Source of the DNA: Caballeronia sordidicola
GTDB taxonomy: Bacteria; Pseudomonadota; Gammaproteobacteria; Burkholderiales; Burkholderiaceae
Direction: 5' to 3'
Length of the DNA: 64,000 nt
Assembly: GCF_000729995.1 (NCBI RefSeq)
Contig: NZ_JNFG01000026.1
Coordinates: 23,837 to 87,836, forward strand
Shown here: positions 35,325-44,093 of the stretch, piece by piece
Layout of the letters: each line of letters starts with the position of its first letter
Position numbering within the stretch: the stretch's first letter is position 1
The notes under the pieces: model-generated
Told to the model about the DNA's origin: nothing
What the model saw: only the letters and a program-made list of their open reading frames with translations
The model's database searches: none
Made by a program: the position numbers and the translations under genes

Positions 35325-35376
35325 TGGCGTGATGGCGTGATGGCGTGATGGCGTGGTGGCGTGGTGGCGTGATGTG
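35321..35376. repeat. Octanucleotide simple repeat (7 units)
   Basis: GTGATGGC occurs four times in a row, then GTGGTGGC twice and a degenerate GTGATGTG, all in 8-bp register. It begins at the MFS stop codon. Such repeats can change length by polymerase slippage, but here it lies after the stop and before the GGDEF gene. Confidence 0.85.
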
Positions 35377-35611
35377 GGATCTGCGACGCACCACATTGAA
35401 CGTGCATACGGGAGCAGGACAGGCTGACTCTTACCATCTTACGAAAACCCTAAAGCCCCAAGCTGCTGTGCCGTTATAGTGATCAGGTGCGTGCGCACAC
35501 AAACGAAGGAGCGGCGTTTTCAATCCCTCCAGTGTCCGGATGAAGAGTAGCAACATCGACATCGAACGAGATTGAATCAGGAGCCGGGGGAGCCTTCGGC
35601 TCGGAGCGCCG

Positions 35612-38533
35612 ATGAACGCCTTTCCCGCTTACCCCACCACGCAGATGGCCGACGACAGCAGCAACGACTCCGCTGCGCACGTCGCTCACGCGATCATTGA
35701 CCCGGCGGGATGGACCCACGCGGACAGTTCGGTCGACGTGCTGTTGCGCACTGCCCGCGCGCAGGTCGATACCACCGAGTGGGTGTGGTACCAGGCAGGC
35801 GAAGACCTCCATCTCGCGGGTCAGGGCGATGCCTCGCAAACGTGGCCCTGCCTTCTCACCGCCGACACCTTCCACGCCTTCTGCACGGCCCGGCGCCTGA
35901 GTCTCTGGCCGACGGGCAGCGGCGAAAGCATCCTCGGCTGGCTGCTCGCGCCTGCCAGCCACGCGGGAAGTCAAAAGCTCTCCGACCTTGCCCGCAGCCT
36001 GGGTGAAGCCCTGCAGACCGACGCGCTGGCACGCGCGCAAAACACCCAGCGCGTACTCTACGAAATCGCCTATCTCGCGAGCTCCGTGCGTGAACGATCG
36101 GCGTTCCTGCTCGGCGTGCACCAGCAACTCGCCACGCTGATCGATGCGGAAAATTTCTATCTCGCGCTTTACGACGCGCCGAGCGGCGGGATCACCTACC
36201 CGTATTATGTCGATGTGATCGATTCCGACGCGCTCGATTGCGCGACCTACGACACGCTCGATCCAACCCGCCTGTCGCTGACCGGCCAGGTGCTGACCTC
36301 GGCCCAGCCGCTTCTGATCGACGCCGCCGGCATCCTTGCCGCCGAGCAGGAAGGCCGCTTCTATTGCGTGGGAGATCGCCCCGAATACTGGATGGGTGCG
36401 CCGCTCAAGAACGCCTCCGACGAAGTCTTCGGCATGATCGCCATGCAGGTGTACGACGTCTCGCGAATCTACAGCGTGGAGGACCGCGCGCTGTTCCTGG
36501 TCGTCGCCAGGCACGTCGCAATGGCGCTCGACCGGATTCTGCATCGCGACGATCTGGAACAAACGGTATCGCGCCGGACTTCTGAGTTATCCGAACTAAA
36601 CTACGCGTTGAGACAGGAGATTGCAGAACGCAAACGGGCCGAACATTTGCAAGGGGCGTTGTTCCAGATCGCAGAGCTGTCGAGCCGGCACGGCGACATG
36701 ATGGAGTTTTTCCAGAGCCTGCACGGGATTGTCGGCGAGTTGCTGTATGCGCAAAACTTCTACATCGCGCTGGTCGACAGGTCGACGGCGACCGTGTCCT
36801 TTCCCTACTACGTAGACGAACTGCTGAACACCCATCCCGCGCCACGACGTAACCAGCGCGGCCTGACCGAGTATGTGATCAGGCAACGCCGCCCCTGCCT
36901 GATCGACCTCGCTGAGGCCACGCGTCTGGTTGACAGCGGCGAAATAGAACGCTCGGGCGAGAGCATCAAGCTGCGTTCGTGGCTGGGCATTCCGCTTTTC
37001 GACGGCGACGTCGTGCGCGGTGTGCTCGCCGTGCAAAGTTATTCCACCCGCGTGCGGTACTCGTTGCGCGACCAGGAACTGCTGACGTTCGTCTCGCGCC
37101 ATATCGATACCGCCCTCTCGCGACGCAGCGCCGCCGAAGCCCTGCATGCAGCCAACCATGAGCTCGAGGAACGCGTGCAGAACCGCACGCGCGAGCTCGA
37201 TCTTGCCAACGCCCGGCTGCAACACGAAAACTCGCACGACGCGCTGACCGGTCTGCCGAACCGCAGCCACCTGCTGCAGCGCCTGAGCGAGGCGTGGCGC
37301 GATCATCATGGCGAAGGCGAGCAACTGGCCGTGATGTTTATCGACCTCGACCGCTTCAAGGTGGTGAACGACAGTCTCGGTCATCATTTCGGCGACCTGC
37401 TGCTGGTGCAGGCAGCGGCCCGCCTGCGTAGCTGTCTGCGCGAGAACGACCTGCTCGCGCGCCTGGGCGGCGACGAGTTCGCGGTGCTGTCGCCGGGTGC
37501 GCCGCTGGATACCGCCGTGGCAATTGCGGAACGGATCCTGGCGGCATTCGACCTGCCGTTTCATATAGACGACCACGTGGTGTTTTCGTCGTGCAGCATT
37601 GGTATTGTCAGTCCCGACAGCCAGTTTCACAACGAGCCGGCCGATCTCCTGCGCGATGCCGATACCGCCATGTATCGCGTGAAGAACGGCGGCCGCGACA
37701 GTTTTGTCGTGTTCAACCATGCGCTGCGTCGCGAGGTGTCCGATCAGGTCGAACGCGAAGGAGCACTGCGCAATGCGCTCAAGCGCGACGACGAACTGGT
37801 GCCGTATTTCCAGCCTATTGTTTGCGTGAACAGCGGCCAGCTCGTGGCGCTTGAAGCGTTGATCCGATGGCGCCAACCCGACGGCCGCGTCATCACGCCG
37901 GGCGAGTTCCTGCCGGCGGTGGAAGGCTTGCGCCTGATCGGGAGGCTCGATCTCTACATGCTCACGCGCGTTGCTGTGATCCTCGCACAGCCGCAACACG
38001 CTGACTGGCCGCCGGTGCATGTGAACTGTTCGAGCTACAGCATGACGCGCCCGGAGTTCGCCGATGACGTCCTCGCCCTGCTCGCGCGTCACGGCGTCGC
38101 GCCGTCGCGGATCTGCCTGGAGCTGACGGAAGGTGCGCTGGTTGCCGAGCCCGATCTCGCCAGGCGTTCAATGCAACGTCTTGGTGATCACGGCATGTCG
38201 GTGGTACTCGATGACTTCGGCGCTGGATTTTCGTCGCTGAGTTATGTGCATCAGTATCGCTTCAGCGGACTGAAAATCGACCAGTCGTTTATCTTTGAGC
38301 TGACTACCAGCCCGCGCAGCCGCGCGATCGTACGGGCAATCGTGCGGATGGCGGAGTCGCTGGACCTGACGCTCGTGGCGGAAGGCGTGGAAGATGCAGC
38401 CACGCTCGCCGTGCTGCGCGAGATGGGTGCTGCGCAGGCGCAGGGGTACTACTTTGCTCAGCCCATGCCGCTGGAAGAGCTCTTGCTGACCACGCTCGCG
38501 CCGCGCTTGCAGGCGCTGACTCAAGAGCCTTGA
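35612..38533 (+). CDS. GAF-GAF-GGDEF-EAL cyclic-di-GMP signalling protein
   Basis: A 973-residue cytosolic protein. An N-terminal ~150 residues is of no known fold. GAF 1 lies at ~165-310 and GAF 2 at ~345-505, similar to each other (ENFYLALYDAPSGGITYPYYVD versus QNFYIALVDRSTATVSFPYYVD). Coiled-coil linkers follow (ELNYALRQEIAERKRAEH). The GGDEF domain (545-705) has an intact active site at 619-623 and the inhibitory RxxD (REND) five residues before it. The EAL domain (730-965) has E748 in ALEALIRW, plus DDFGAGFSSLSYV and KIDQSF. Both catalytic sites look intact. It probably senses a cytosolic ligand and tunes c-di-GMP. Confidence 0.92.
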   Translation: MNAFPAYPTTQMADDSSNDSAAHVAHAIIDPAGWTHADSSVDVLLRTARAQVDTTEWVWYQAGEDLHLAGQGDASQTWPCLLTADTFHAFCTARRLSLWPTGSGESILGWLLAPASHAGSQKLSDLARSLGEALQTDALARAQNTQRVLYEIAYLASSVRERSAFLLGVHQQLATLIDAENFYLALYDAPSGGITYPYYVDVIDSDALDCATYDTLDPTRLSLTGQVLTSAQPLLIDAAGILAAEQEGRFYCVGDRPEYWMGAPLKNASDEVFGMIAMQVYDVSRIYSVEDRALFLVVARHVAMALDRILHRDDLEQTVSRRTSELSELNYALRQEIAERKRAEHLQGALFQIAELSSRHGDMMEFFQSLHGIVGELLYAQNFYIALVDRSTATVSFPYYVDELLNTHPAPRRNQRGLTEYVIRQRRPCLIDLAEATRLVDSGEIERSGESIKLRSWLGIPLFDGDVVRGVLAVQSYSTRVRYSLRDQELLTFVSRHIDTALSRRSAAEALHAANHELEERVQNRTRELDLANARLQHENSHDALTGLPNRSHLLQRLSEAWRDHHGEGEQLAVMFIDLDRFKVVNDSLGHHFGDLLLVQAAARLRSCLRENDLLARLGGDEFAVLSPGAPLDTAVAIAERILAAFDLPFHIDDHVVFSSCSIGIVSPDSQFHNEPADLLRDADTAMYRVKNGGRDSFVVFNHALRREVSDQVEREGALRNALKRDDELVPYFQPIVCVNSGQLVALEALIRWRQPDGRVITPGEFLPAVEGLRLIGRLDLYMLTRVAVILAQPQHADWPPVHVNCSSYSMTRPEFADDVLALLARHGVAPSRICLELTEGALVAEPDLARRSMQRLGDHGMSVVLDDFGAGFSSLSYVHQYRFSGLKIDQSFIFELTTSPRSRAIVRAIVRMAESLDLTLVAEGVEDAATLAVLREMGAAQAQGYYFAQPMPLEELLLTTLAPRLQALTQEP

Positions 38534-38629
38534 GGCTTTGATCGCGGAGTGGCGCTCAACACGCGCCTTCGTGACTTCGCCTATCCTGTGAGCTGATCTG
38601 TCACGGCGAGACTGCCCATGCGCCCCGCT

Positions 38630-39068
38630 TCCGCCAGTTTCCAGGGTTAGCGGTCTGATTCAGTGCCGGGTTGCTGCTTTCAAGGTTAGTGGTCTGCTTA
38701 GGTTTGCTAATTTCTTTATCACTATTAGCCACTGCGCGTGGCGGCGCGTCATTTCTTGGTCCTTAGCGACAAAGAAACGAAGCAAAGAAAGCGCTTTCAG
38801 AACGAGGGCTCGTAAGTTGACCTAGCGTGCAGCTTCTACGTTTTTGGCACCCCAAAAGCACGGTGCTCGCCAGAACCACGGATGTGTGAAACCCTCCTTC
38901 TCCGAACACGGATACCCACACGCTTCGCCACCAGTGACTGAACCTGCCCAAGGGGCACCCCGCGCTATCCGCGGACAACCATCCACCGAATTTGGACGCA
39001 CGCCGAACCACGTCGCCAACCCACCAAGAAGTGAAGCCGCAGAGTACGTAAGGCCATACCGACAAAAA
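38630..39068 (+). repeat. Dispersed repeat copy R1 (A-type end)
   Basis: Order: one to two 40-bp-type units (CAGTGCCGGGTTGCTGCTTTC), the conserved core (hairpin site near 38751-38777, here with a mismatch, then GAAAGCGCTTTC and GGCACCCCAAAAGCACGG), and the A end (GGATACCCACACGCTTCGCC to the CCAACCCACC area). It is inverted relative to R2. Confidence 0.8.
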
Positions 39069-39120
39069 TAATGGCGCGGATCAAGCAGCCAGCCAACCAA
39101 ACGATGAAACACTAAAAGCG

Positions 39121-39490
39121 CGTGAGCGCCGTGCGGGTTGCTTGGCAAGCGTGCTTGCCCGAGAGCGTACGGGGCGAAGCGTGTGCGTGTAAGAATTCGC
39201 GAGAAGGAGGGGTTCAAACATCCGTCGTTCTGGCGAGCACCGTGCTTTTGGGGTGCCAAAAACATGGAAACTGCACGCTAGGTCAACTTACGAGCCCTCG
39301 TTCTGAAAGCGTTTTCTTTGCTTCGTTTCTTTGTCGCTTTGGACAAAGAAATGACGCGCCGCCACGCGCAGTGGCTAATAGTGATAAAGAAAATAGCCAA
39401 CTCAAGCAGACCACTAACTCAGAAAGCAGCAACCCGGCAATGACTCCGACCGCTAACCCTTGAACCTAGCAACCCGGCATCAACTCCGAC
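39121..39490 (-). repeat. Dispersed repeat copy R2 (B-type end)
   Basis: Reverse orientation. The B end (GCTTGCCCGAGAGCGTACGG, then GTAAGAATTCGCGAGAAGG) leads into the core. The perfect 10-bp hairpin is TTTCTTTGTC at 39326-39335 and GACAAAGAAA at 39342-39351. It ends with two 40-bp units about 33 bp before the ghrA-like start codon. Confidence 0.8.
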
Positions 39491-39522
39491 CACCACCCCC
39501 CCCGTCCACCGGCGCGAGCGAA

Positions 39523-40449
39523 ATGACATTTCTCTATAAGGGCAGTCCCGAACGCGGAGCCCAATGGGCGCGGCTCTTTGCCCAAAAAGCCCCCAACATC
39601 CCCTTCCACGTGTGGCCTGAAACCGGCGACCCCGCGAAGGTCCGCTACCTCGCCGCCTGGCAACCACCCGAAGACCCCGCACGCACCCTGCCGAACCTCG
39701 AAGTCGTGTTCTCGGTCGGTGCAGGCGTCGATCAATTCGACCTCTCCGGCGTGCCCGAACACATCCCGGTAGTCCGCATGATCGAGCCCGGCATCGTCGA
39801 GGGAATGGTCGAATACGTCACCCACGCAGTGCTTACCCTCCACCGCGACCTCATCGACTATCAACTCCAACAGCAACAAAAAAACTGGAACCCGCTGCCA
39901 GTACGCGCAGCGTCATCCCGACGCATCGGCGTGCTCGGCCTCGGCGTACTGGGCACTGCTGTGCTGGAACGGCTGAAACTATTCGGCTTCGCCTGCGCCG
40001 GCTGGAGCCGCTCAGGCCGGGACATCGAAGGCGTCGAATGCTACGCCGGCGCCAGCACCCTCGACACGTTCCTAGCCCGCACCGACATCCTGATCTGCCT
40101 GCTCCCCCTCACCGACGCCACCCGCGGCGTGCTCAACACAACGCTATTCAACAAGCTGCCACACGGCGCATCACTGATTCAAACCGGCCGCGGCCCGCAT
40201 CTCAATCAGGACGACCTGCTCGCTGCACTCGCGAGCGGCCAGCTACAAAACGCCATTCTCGACGTCACGGATCCCGAACCCCTCCCGCAAACGCATCCGC
40301 TATGGATGCACCCGCGCGTGCGGATCACGCCGCACATCGCCAGTGAAACACGGTCGGACAGCGCCGTGGAAGTCGTGCTCGAGAATCTGCGCCGGCATCG
40401 CGAAGGGTTGCCGATGATTGGACAAATCGATCGCAACCGCGGTTACTGA
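39523..40449 (+). CDS. ghrA: 2-hydroxyacid dehydrogenase, glyoxylate/hydroxypyruvate reductase A-like
   Basis: A 308-residue D-2-hydroxyacid dehydrogenase of the GhrA type. Its NAD(P)-binding loop is GVLGLGVLGTAVLERLKLFGF, with LICLLPLTDATRGVLN and the catalytic Arg in QTGRGPHL. The Glu is in DVTDPEPL and the His in ITPHIAS. It reduces small 2-oxo acids such as glyoxylate or hydroxypyruvate. The ATG at 39523 is chosen because MTFLYKG matches the family start. Its promoter region is the end of repeat copy R2. It heads a run continuing with the aminotransferase 180 bp away. Confidence 0.87.
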   Translation: MTFLYKGSPERGAQWARLFAQKAPNIPFHVWPETGDPAKVRYLAAWQPPEDPARTLPNLEVVFSVGAGVDQFDLSGVPEHIPVVRMIEPGIVEGMVEYVTHAVLTLHRDLIDYQLQQQQKNWNPLPVRAASSRRIGVLGLGVLGTAVLERLKLFGFACAGWSRSGRDIEGVECYAGASTLDTFLARTDILICLLPLTDATRGVLNTTLFNKLPHGASLIQTGRGPHLNQDDLLAALASGQLQNAILDVTDPEPLPQTHPLWMHPRVRITPHIASETRSDSAVEVVLENLRRHREGLPMIGQIDRNRGY

Positions 40450-40629
40450 ATTTGGCCACTTGCCCGCGCGAATCAGCGCTTTTTCGCGTCCGCGGCAGAA
40501 AATGCTGCTGGCGCGCTGCAAAACGCGGCATCCGAGCTATTTCACGAATTGTTTAGGGCGACGGACTTATACCGTCTTTCTCTAGTATGGAACGGTCATC
40601 AGCCCCTTTCCGCGACGAGAAAAATCCCC

Positions 40630-42069
40630 ATGTCGATCCAATCGCTCATTGAAGCCGACCGTAAGCATCTGATTCATCCGGTCATCAACTACCGCGCTCA
40701 CGAAGCCCGCGGCGTCACCGTCCTCGAATCCGCCCGCGGCGCATTCCTGCGCGACGCCGAAGGCAACGAGCTCCTCGACGCCTTCTCCGGCCTCTGGTGC
40801 GTGAACGTTGGCTACGGCCAGCCAAGCATCGTGAAAGTAGCGGCCGAACAAATGACCCGCCTGCCCTACGCCACCAGCTATTTCCACTTCGGCAACGCAC
40901 CCGCGATCGAATTGGCCGAGAAACTGGTCGAGTTGTCGCCCGCCTCGCTGCAGCACGTGTATTTCACGTTGGGCGGATCGGATGCGGTCGACTCCGCACT
41001 GCGCTTCATCACGCATTACTTCAACGCAACCGGCCGGCCATCGAAGAAACACATCATCGCGCTCGAACGCGGTTACCACGGGTCATCGGCGGTCGGCGCA
41101 GGACTCACCGCCCTGCCGGCGTTCCATCGCAACTTCGACGTGCCGCTGCCGAACCAGCATCACATCCCGTCGCCGTACGCGTATCGCAACAATTTCGCCG
41201 ACGACGCAGCGCTTATCGCCGCGTCCGTAGCCGCACTGGAAACGAAGGTCGCGGCACTCGGCGCGGACAACGTCGCCGCATTCTTCTGCGAGCCGATCCA
41301 GGGCTCAGGCGGCGTGATCGTGCCGCCGTTCGGCTGGCTCAAAGCCATGCGCGAAACCTGCCGGAAGCTCGACATCCTGTTCGTCGCCGATGAAGTCATC
41401 ACCGGTTTCGGCCGCACCGGCCCGCTGTTCGCCTGCCAAGCCGAAGAAGTCGAGCCGGACCTGATGACGGTCGCCAAGGGCCTGACGGCCGGTTACGCAC
41501 CCATGGGCGCGGTATTGATGTCGGACGCTGTGTACCAAGGGATCGCTGACGGCGACGCTGCCGCGATCGTCGGACATGGTCATACGTATTCGGCGCATCC
41601 GGTCAGCGCAGCCATCGCCCTGGAAGTGCTGCGCCTCTATCACGAAGGCGGCCTGCTCGAGAACGGCGTTCGTCACGCCGAGCGATTCGCACGCGGCCTC
41701 GACGCGCTGCTGGCGCATCCGCTGGTCGGCGATTCACGCCATCGCGGATTGCTGGGCGCGCTTGAACTTGTCTCCGATAAGGAAACCAGACAAGGCTTCG
41801 ACCCAGCGCTTAACTTGTCCGAGCGGATCACCGCCGCCGCTTACCGGAACCGTCTGGTGTTCCGCGCGTTCGGCGACAACATCCTGGGTTTCGCGCCGGC
41901 TCTCAGCTACACCGACGCCGAGTTCGACCTGATGTTCGAGCGCCTTGAGAAGACACTCGACGACGTGCTCGCCGAACCCGAAGTCCGCGCCGCGCTGAAG
42001 CTCAAGACCGCGCCAGGCGGAGCCGCAAGCGGAGCCCAAGCCAAGGTGAAAACCCACGTAGCTGCGTGA
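40630..42069 (+). CDS. Class III aminotransferase (diamine/omega-amino acid type)
   Basis: A 479-residue PLP enzyme of the aspartate aminotransferase family (class III, SpuC/DoeD/beta-alanine-pyruvate group). Family blocks are LWCVNVGYGQPSIVKVAAEQM, ALERGYHGSS, the PLP-binding Asp in FVADEVITGFGRTG and the PLP Lys in LMTVAKGLTAGYAPMG. The ATG at 40630 follows an A-rich leader; the frame open to 40549 has no ribosome site. It likely moves an amino group from a diamine or omega-amino acid to pyruvate. The Lrp gene follows at 70 bp. Confidence 0.85.
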   Translation: MSIQSLIEADRKHLIHPVINYRAHEARGVTVLESARGAFLRDAEGNELLDAFSGLWCVNVGYGQPSIVKVAAEQMTRLPYATSYFHFGNAPAIELAEKLVELSPASLQHVYFTLGGSDAVDSALRFITHYFNATGRPSKKHIIALERGYHGSSAVGAGLTALPAFHRNFDVPLPNQHHIPSPYAYRNNFADDAALIAASVAALETKVAALGADNVAAFFCEPIQGSGGVIVPPFGWLKAMRETCRKLDILFVADEVITGFGRTGPLFACQAEEVEPDLMTVAKGLTAGYAPMGAVLMSDAVYQGIADGDAAAIVGHGHTYSAHPVSAAIALEVLRLYHEGGLLENGVRHAERFARGLDALLAHPLVGDSRHRGLLGALELVSDKETRQGFDPALNLSERITAAAYRNRLVFRAFGDNILGFAPALSYTDAEFDLMFERLEKTLDDVLAEPEVRAALKLKTAPGGAASGAQAKVKTHVAA

Positions 42070-42139
42070 TAAGATCGAATGACACTGGTGGGACGCCACT
42101 GTCGAGACGATCCCACGCAACTGGAGAGACCCCCTGACG

Positions 42140-42637
42140 ATGAGCAGCGAAGGCAAGCTTGACCGCATAGATCTGCGCATCCTTTCGCAATTGCAGAAGA
42201 AAGGCCGCATCACGAATGTCGAGCTGGCCGACGCGGTCGGGCTCTCGCCGAGCCCATGCCTGATCCGCGTGAAGCGACTGGAGAAGGCGGGATATATCGT
42301 CGGATACGGCGCGCAGATTCAGTTGGAAAAGCTCGGCGACGTACAGATTGTCTTCACCGAAGTCACCCTCGCCGATCATCGCCGCGAGGACTTCATCAAG
42401 TTCGTCGCGGCAATCAAGGACGTGGATGAGATCGTGGAGTGCCATCTGGCAAGCGGCGGATACGACTACCTGCTCAAGTTCGTCACGCGCAGCGTCAGTC
42501 ACTACCAAAGCATTATTGAAGGCTTGCTCGAGCGTGACATAGGCATTGAGAAGTACTTCAGCTTTATCATCATCAAGTCGGCGTTCGTGAAGAACCACTA
42601 CCCGCTCGAAAGTTTGTTTTCACAGAATCATAGTTAG
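42140..42637 (+). CDS. Lrp/AsnC-family regulator
   Basis: A 165-residue regulator. The N-terminal HTH is LDRIDLRILSQLQKKGRITNVELADAVGLSPSPCLIRVKRLEKAGYI, and the RAM ligand domain lies at 75-150. Lrp-type genes that accompany aminotransferases usually respond to the substrate amino acid, as DoeX does in ectoine catabolism. It ends 6 bp from the end of the LysR gene on the opposite strand. Confidence 0.88.
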   Translation: MSSEGKLDRIDLRILSQLQKKGRITNVELADAVGLSPSPCLIRVKRLEKAGYIVGYGAQIQLEKLGDVQIVFTEVTLADHRREDFIKFVAAIKDVDEIVECHLASGGYDYLLKFVTRSVSHYQSIIEGLLERDIGIEKYFSFIIIKSAFVKNHYPLESLFSQNHS

Positions 42638-42643
42638 CGAATC

Positions 42644-43561
42644 TTAGGGCGCCGGCAAGTTCCATTGCGCGAACTCGTCGGCGAGAAAGTCCACGCATAC
42701 CCGCACTTTCGCGGATGACGCCAACCGCGCCGGGTACACCGCCCAGACGTTGGCGGGCTGCGTGACATCGGGCAGCACTTGCACTAACTTCTCGCTCTCA
42801 AGCAATGGGCGAACGTCCCACAGCGAGCGCAGCACGATTCCGCGCCCGGCCAGCGCCCATTGCACCGCGACCTCGCCGTGATTCGTCGACAACGGCCCGG
42901 TCACCTTGATCGAAACCGGTTCGCCACGCACATGCAAGCGCCACAAACCGAACGGATGATCGCGCTCCTTGATCGCGAGGCACGCATGGCTCGCGAGATC
43001 GGCCAGTTGCCTCGGCGCGCCATGACGTTCCACATACTCCGGCGAAGCGCACAGCACCCGATGATTCGACGCCAGCCGCTTGGCAATCAAATGCGCCGCA
43101 ATCTCGTCGCCAATCCGGATATCCAGATCGAAGCCTTCCCCCGCCACATCGACCAGCCGGTCGAACAGGTCCAGGCGCACACTCAGTTGCGGATGTTGAT
43201 CGGAAAGACGTGCCAGCGCGGGCGCCACGATATGCCGTCCAAAACCAAAGCTGCTGGAAATGCGCAGCGTGCCGCGGGGAATGCGGCGCGTGGTGGACAC
43301 GTCTTCCACGAGATGGTCGACGTCATCGAGGATTTTCTCCGCCCACGCATAGACCCGTTCGCCCGCCTCGGTAATGGCGACACGGCGCGTGGAGCGATGC
43401 AGCAGGCGTGTGCCCAGGTCGTTTTCGAGCACGCTCACGCGCTTGCTGACGTACGCCGCCGAGACCGACAGGACCTCTGCCGCCGCGCTGAAGCTGGACT
43501 TGCGGGCGACGGTGCAGAAGACGCGAAGATCATCGAGGTTCGGGGAAGACGGGATATTCAT
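42644..43561 (-). CDS. dmlR: LysR-family regulator, DmlR-like
   Basis: A 305-residue LTTR. The HTH is LDDLRVFCTVARKSSFSAAAEVLSVSAAYVSKRVSVLE (residues 9-46). It has the effector-domain features of the CrgA/DmlR branch (TTRRIPRGTLRISSSFGFGRHI, DLDIRIGDE, HACLAIKERDHPFGLWRL). It is divergent from a D-malate/tartrate dehydrogenase gene, the same arrangement as E. coli dmlR-dmlA, which supports this assignment. A 28-bp inverted repeat sits directly upstream. The gap between the two genes is stretched by repeat copy R3. Confidence 0.78.
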   Translation of the reverse strand: MNIPSSPNLDDLRVFCTVARKSSFSAAAEVLSVSAAYVSKRVSVLENDLGTRLLHRSTRRVAITEAGERVYAWAEKILDDVDHLVEDVSTTRRIPRGTLRISSSFGFGRHIVAPALARLSDQHPQLSVRLDLFDRLVDVAGEGFDLDIRIGDEIAAHLIAKRLASNHRVLCASPEYVERHGAPRQLADLASHACLAIKERDHPFGLWRLHVRGEPVSIKVTGPLSTNHGEVAVQWALAGRGIVLRSLWDVRPLLESEKLVQVLPDVTQPANVWAVYPARLASSAKVRVCVDFLADEFAQWNLPAP

Positions 43562-43582
43562 TATTCACGCTTCGTGCACAGT

Positions 43583-43610
43583 GGCTTAACCAAAACGCTG
43601 ATTTTAAGCC
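43583..43610. promoter_or_regulatory. LysR-type inverted repeat upstream of dmlR
   Basis: Arms GGCTTAA (43583-43589) and TTAAGCC (43604-43610) with a 14-bp spacer. This fits an extended T-N11-A LysR box 22 bp in front of the LysR start. Confidence 0.6.
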
Positions 43611-43669
43611 TTGTAGAGCGGAATAAAATAATAACCAAAGCTCCATATCCTACCAACGGCTTTACCCTG

Positions 43670-44055
43670 GGTGGATCAGCGACGAGGTTGGACGAGCATA
43701 CGAATTCGGAGGGGGGTTATCCGCGGATAGCGCGGGGTAAACCTTGGGCAGATTCAGTCACTGGTGGCGAAGCGTGTGGGTATCCGTGTTCGGAGAAAGA
43801 GGGGTTCACACATCCGCAGTTCTTGCGAGCACCGTGCTTTTGGGGTGCCAAAAGCGTGGAGACTGCACGCTAGGTCAACTTATGAGCCCTCGTTCTGAAA
43901 GCGTTTTCTTTGCGTCGTTTCTTTGTCGCTTTGGACAAAGAAACGACGCGCCGCCACGCGCAGTGGCTAACAGTGATAAAGAAAACATCCAACTCACACA
44001 GACCGCTAAGGCCGAAAGCAGCAACCCGCCAACGACCCCGACCGCTAACGCAACC
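43670..44055 (-). repeat. Dispersed repeat copy R3 (A-type end)
   Basis: Same orientation as R2. The A end (CCGCGGATAGCGCGGGG, CACTGGTGGCGAAGCGTG) comes first, then the core with hairpin TTTCTTTGTC/GACAAAGAAA around 43918-43943, then one to two 40-bp units ending about 40 bp before the dmlA ATG. Confidence 0.8.
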
Positions 44056-44093
44056 AAAACCCCGACACGTATAAACCCTTACCAGGACCAACC

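Larger units (their letters stand above)
38534..39522. other. Intergenic region filled by an inverted repeat pair
   Basis: 989 bp holding repeat copies R1 and R2 facing each other, and about 100 bp of ordinary sequence after the GGDEF gene. The open frames in it repeat in every copy and are treated as part of the repeat. Confidence 0.6.
43562..44093. other. dmlR-dmlA intergenic region carrying repeat R3
   Basis: 532 bp between divergent genes, most of it repeat R3. The part nearest the LysR gene contains a candidate operator. No independent gene is supported. Confidence 0.6.

Noticed and set aside
36596..38092. A 498-codon minus-strand frame opposite the GGDEF-EAL gene
   Set aside because: Antisense of a gene with intact catalytic motifs; the frame has no family features.
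38822..39265. Second repeat frame with GGEACGYPCSEKEGF ending at a shared stop
   Set aside because: Present in R1, R3 and R5, but the stop is lost in R4 and starts differ. Treated as part of the repeat.
39122..39463. Conserved frame inside the repeats (VLASTVLLGCQK to GQRNDAPPRAV), seen also in R3 and R4
   Set aside because: Conserved because the DNA repeat is conserved in all frames. R1 breaks the frame, and no consistent start or ribosome site was found.
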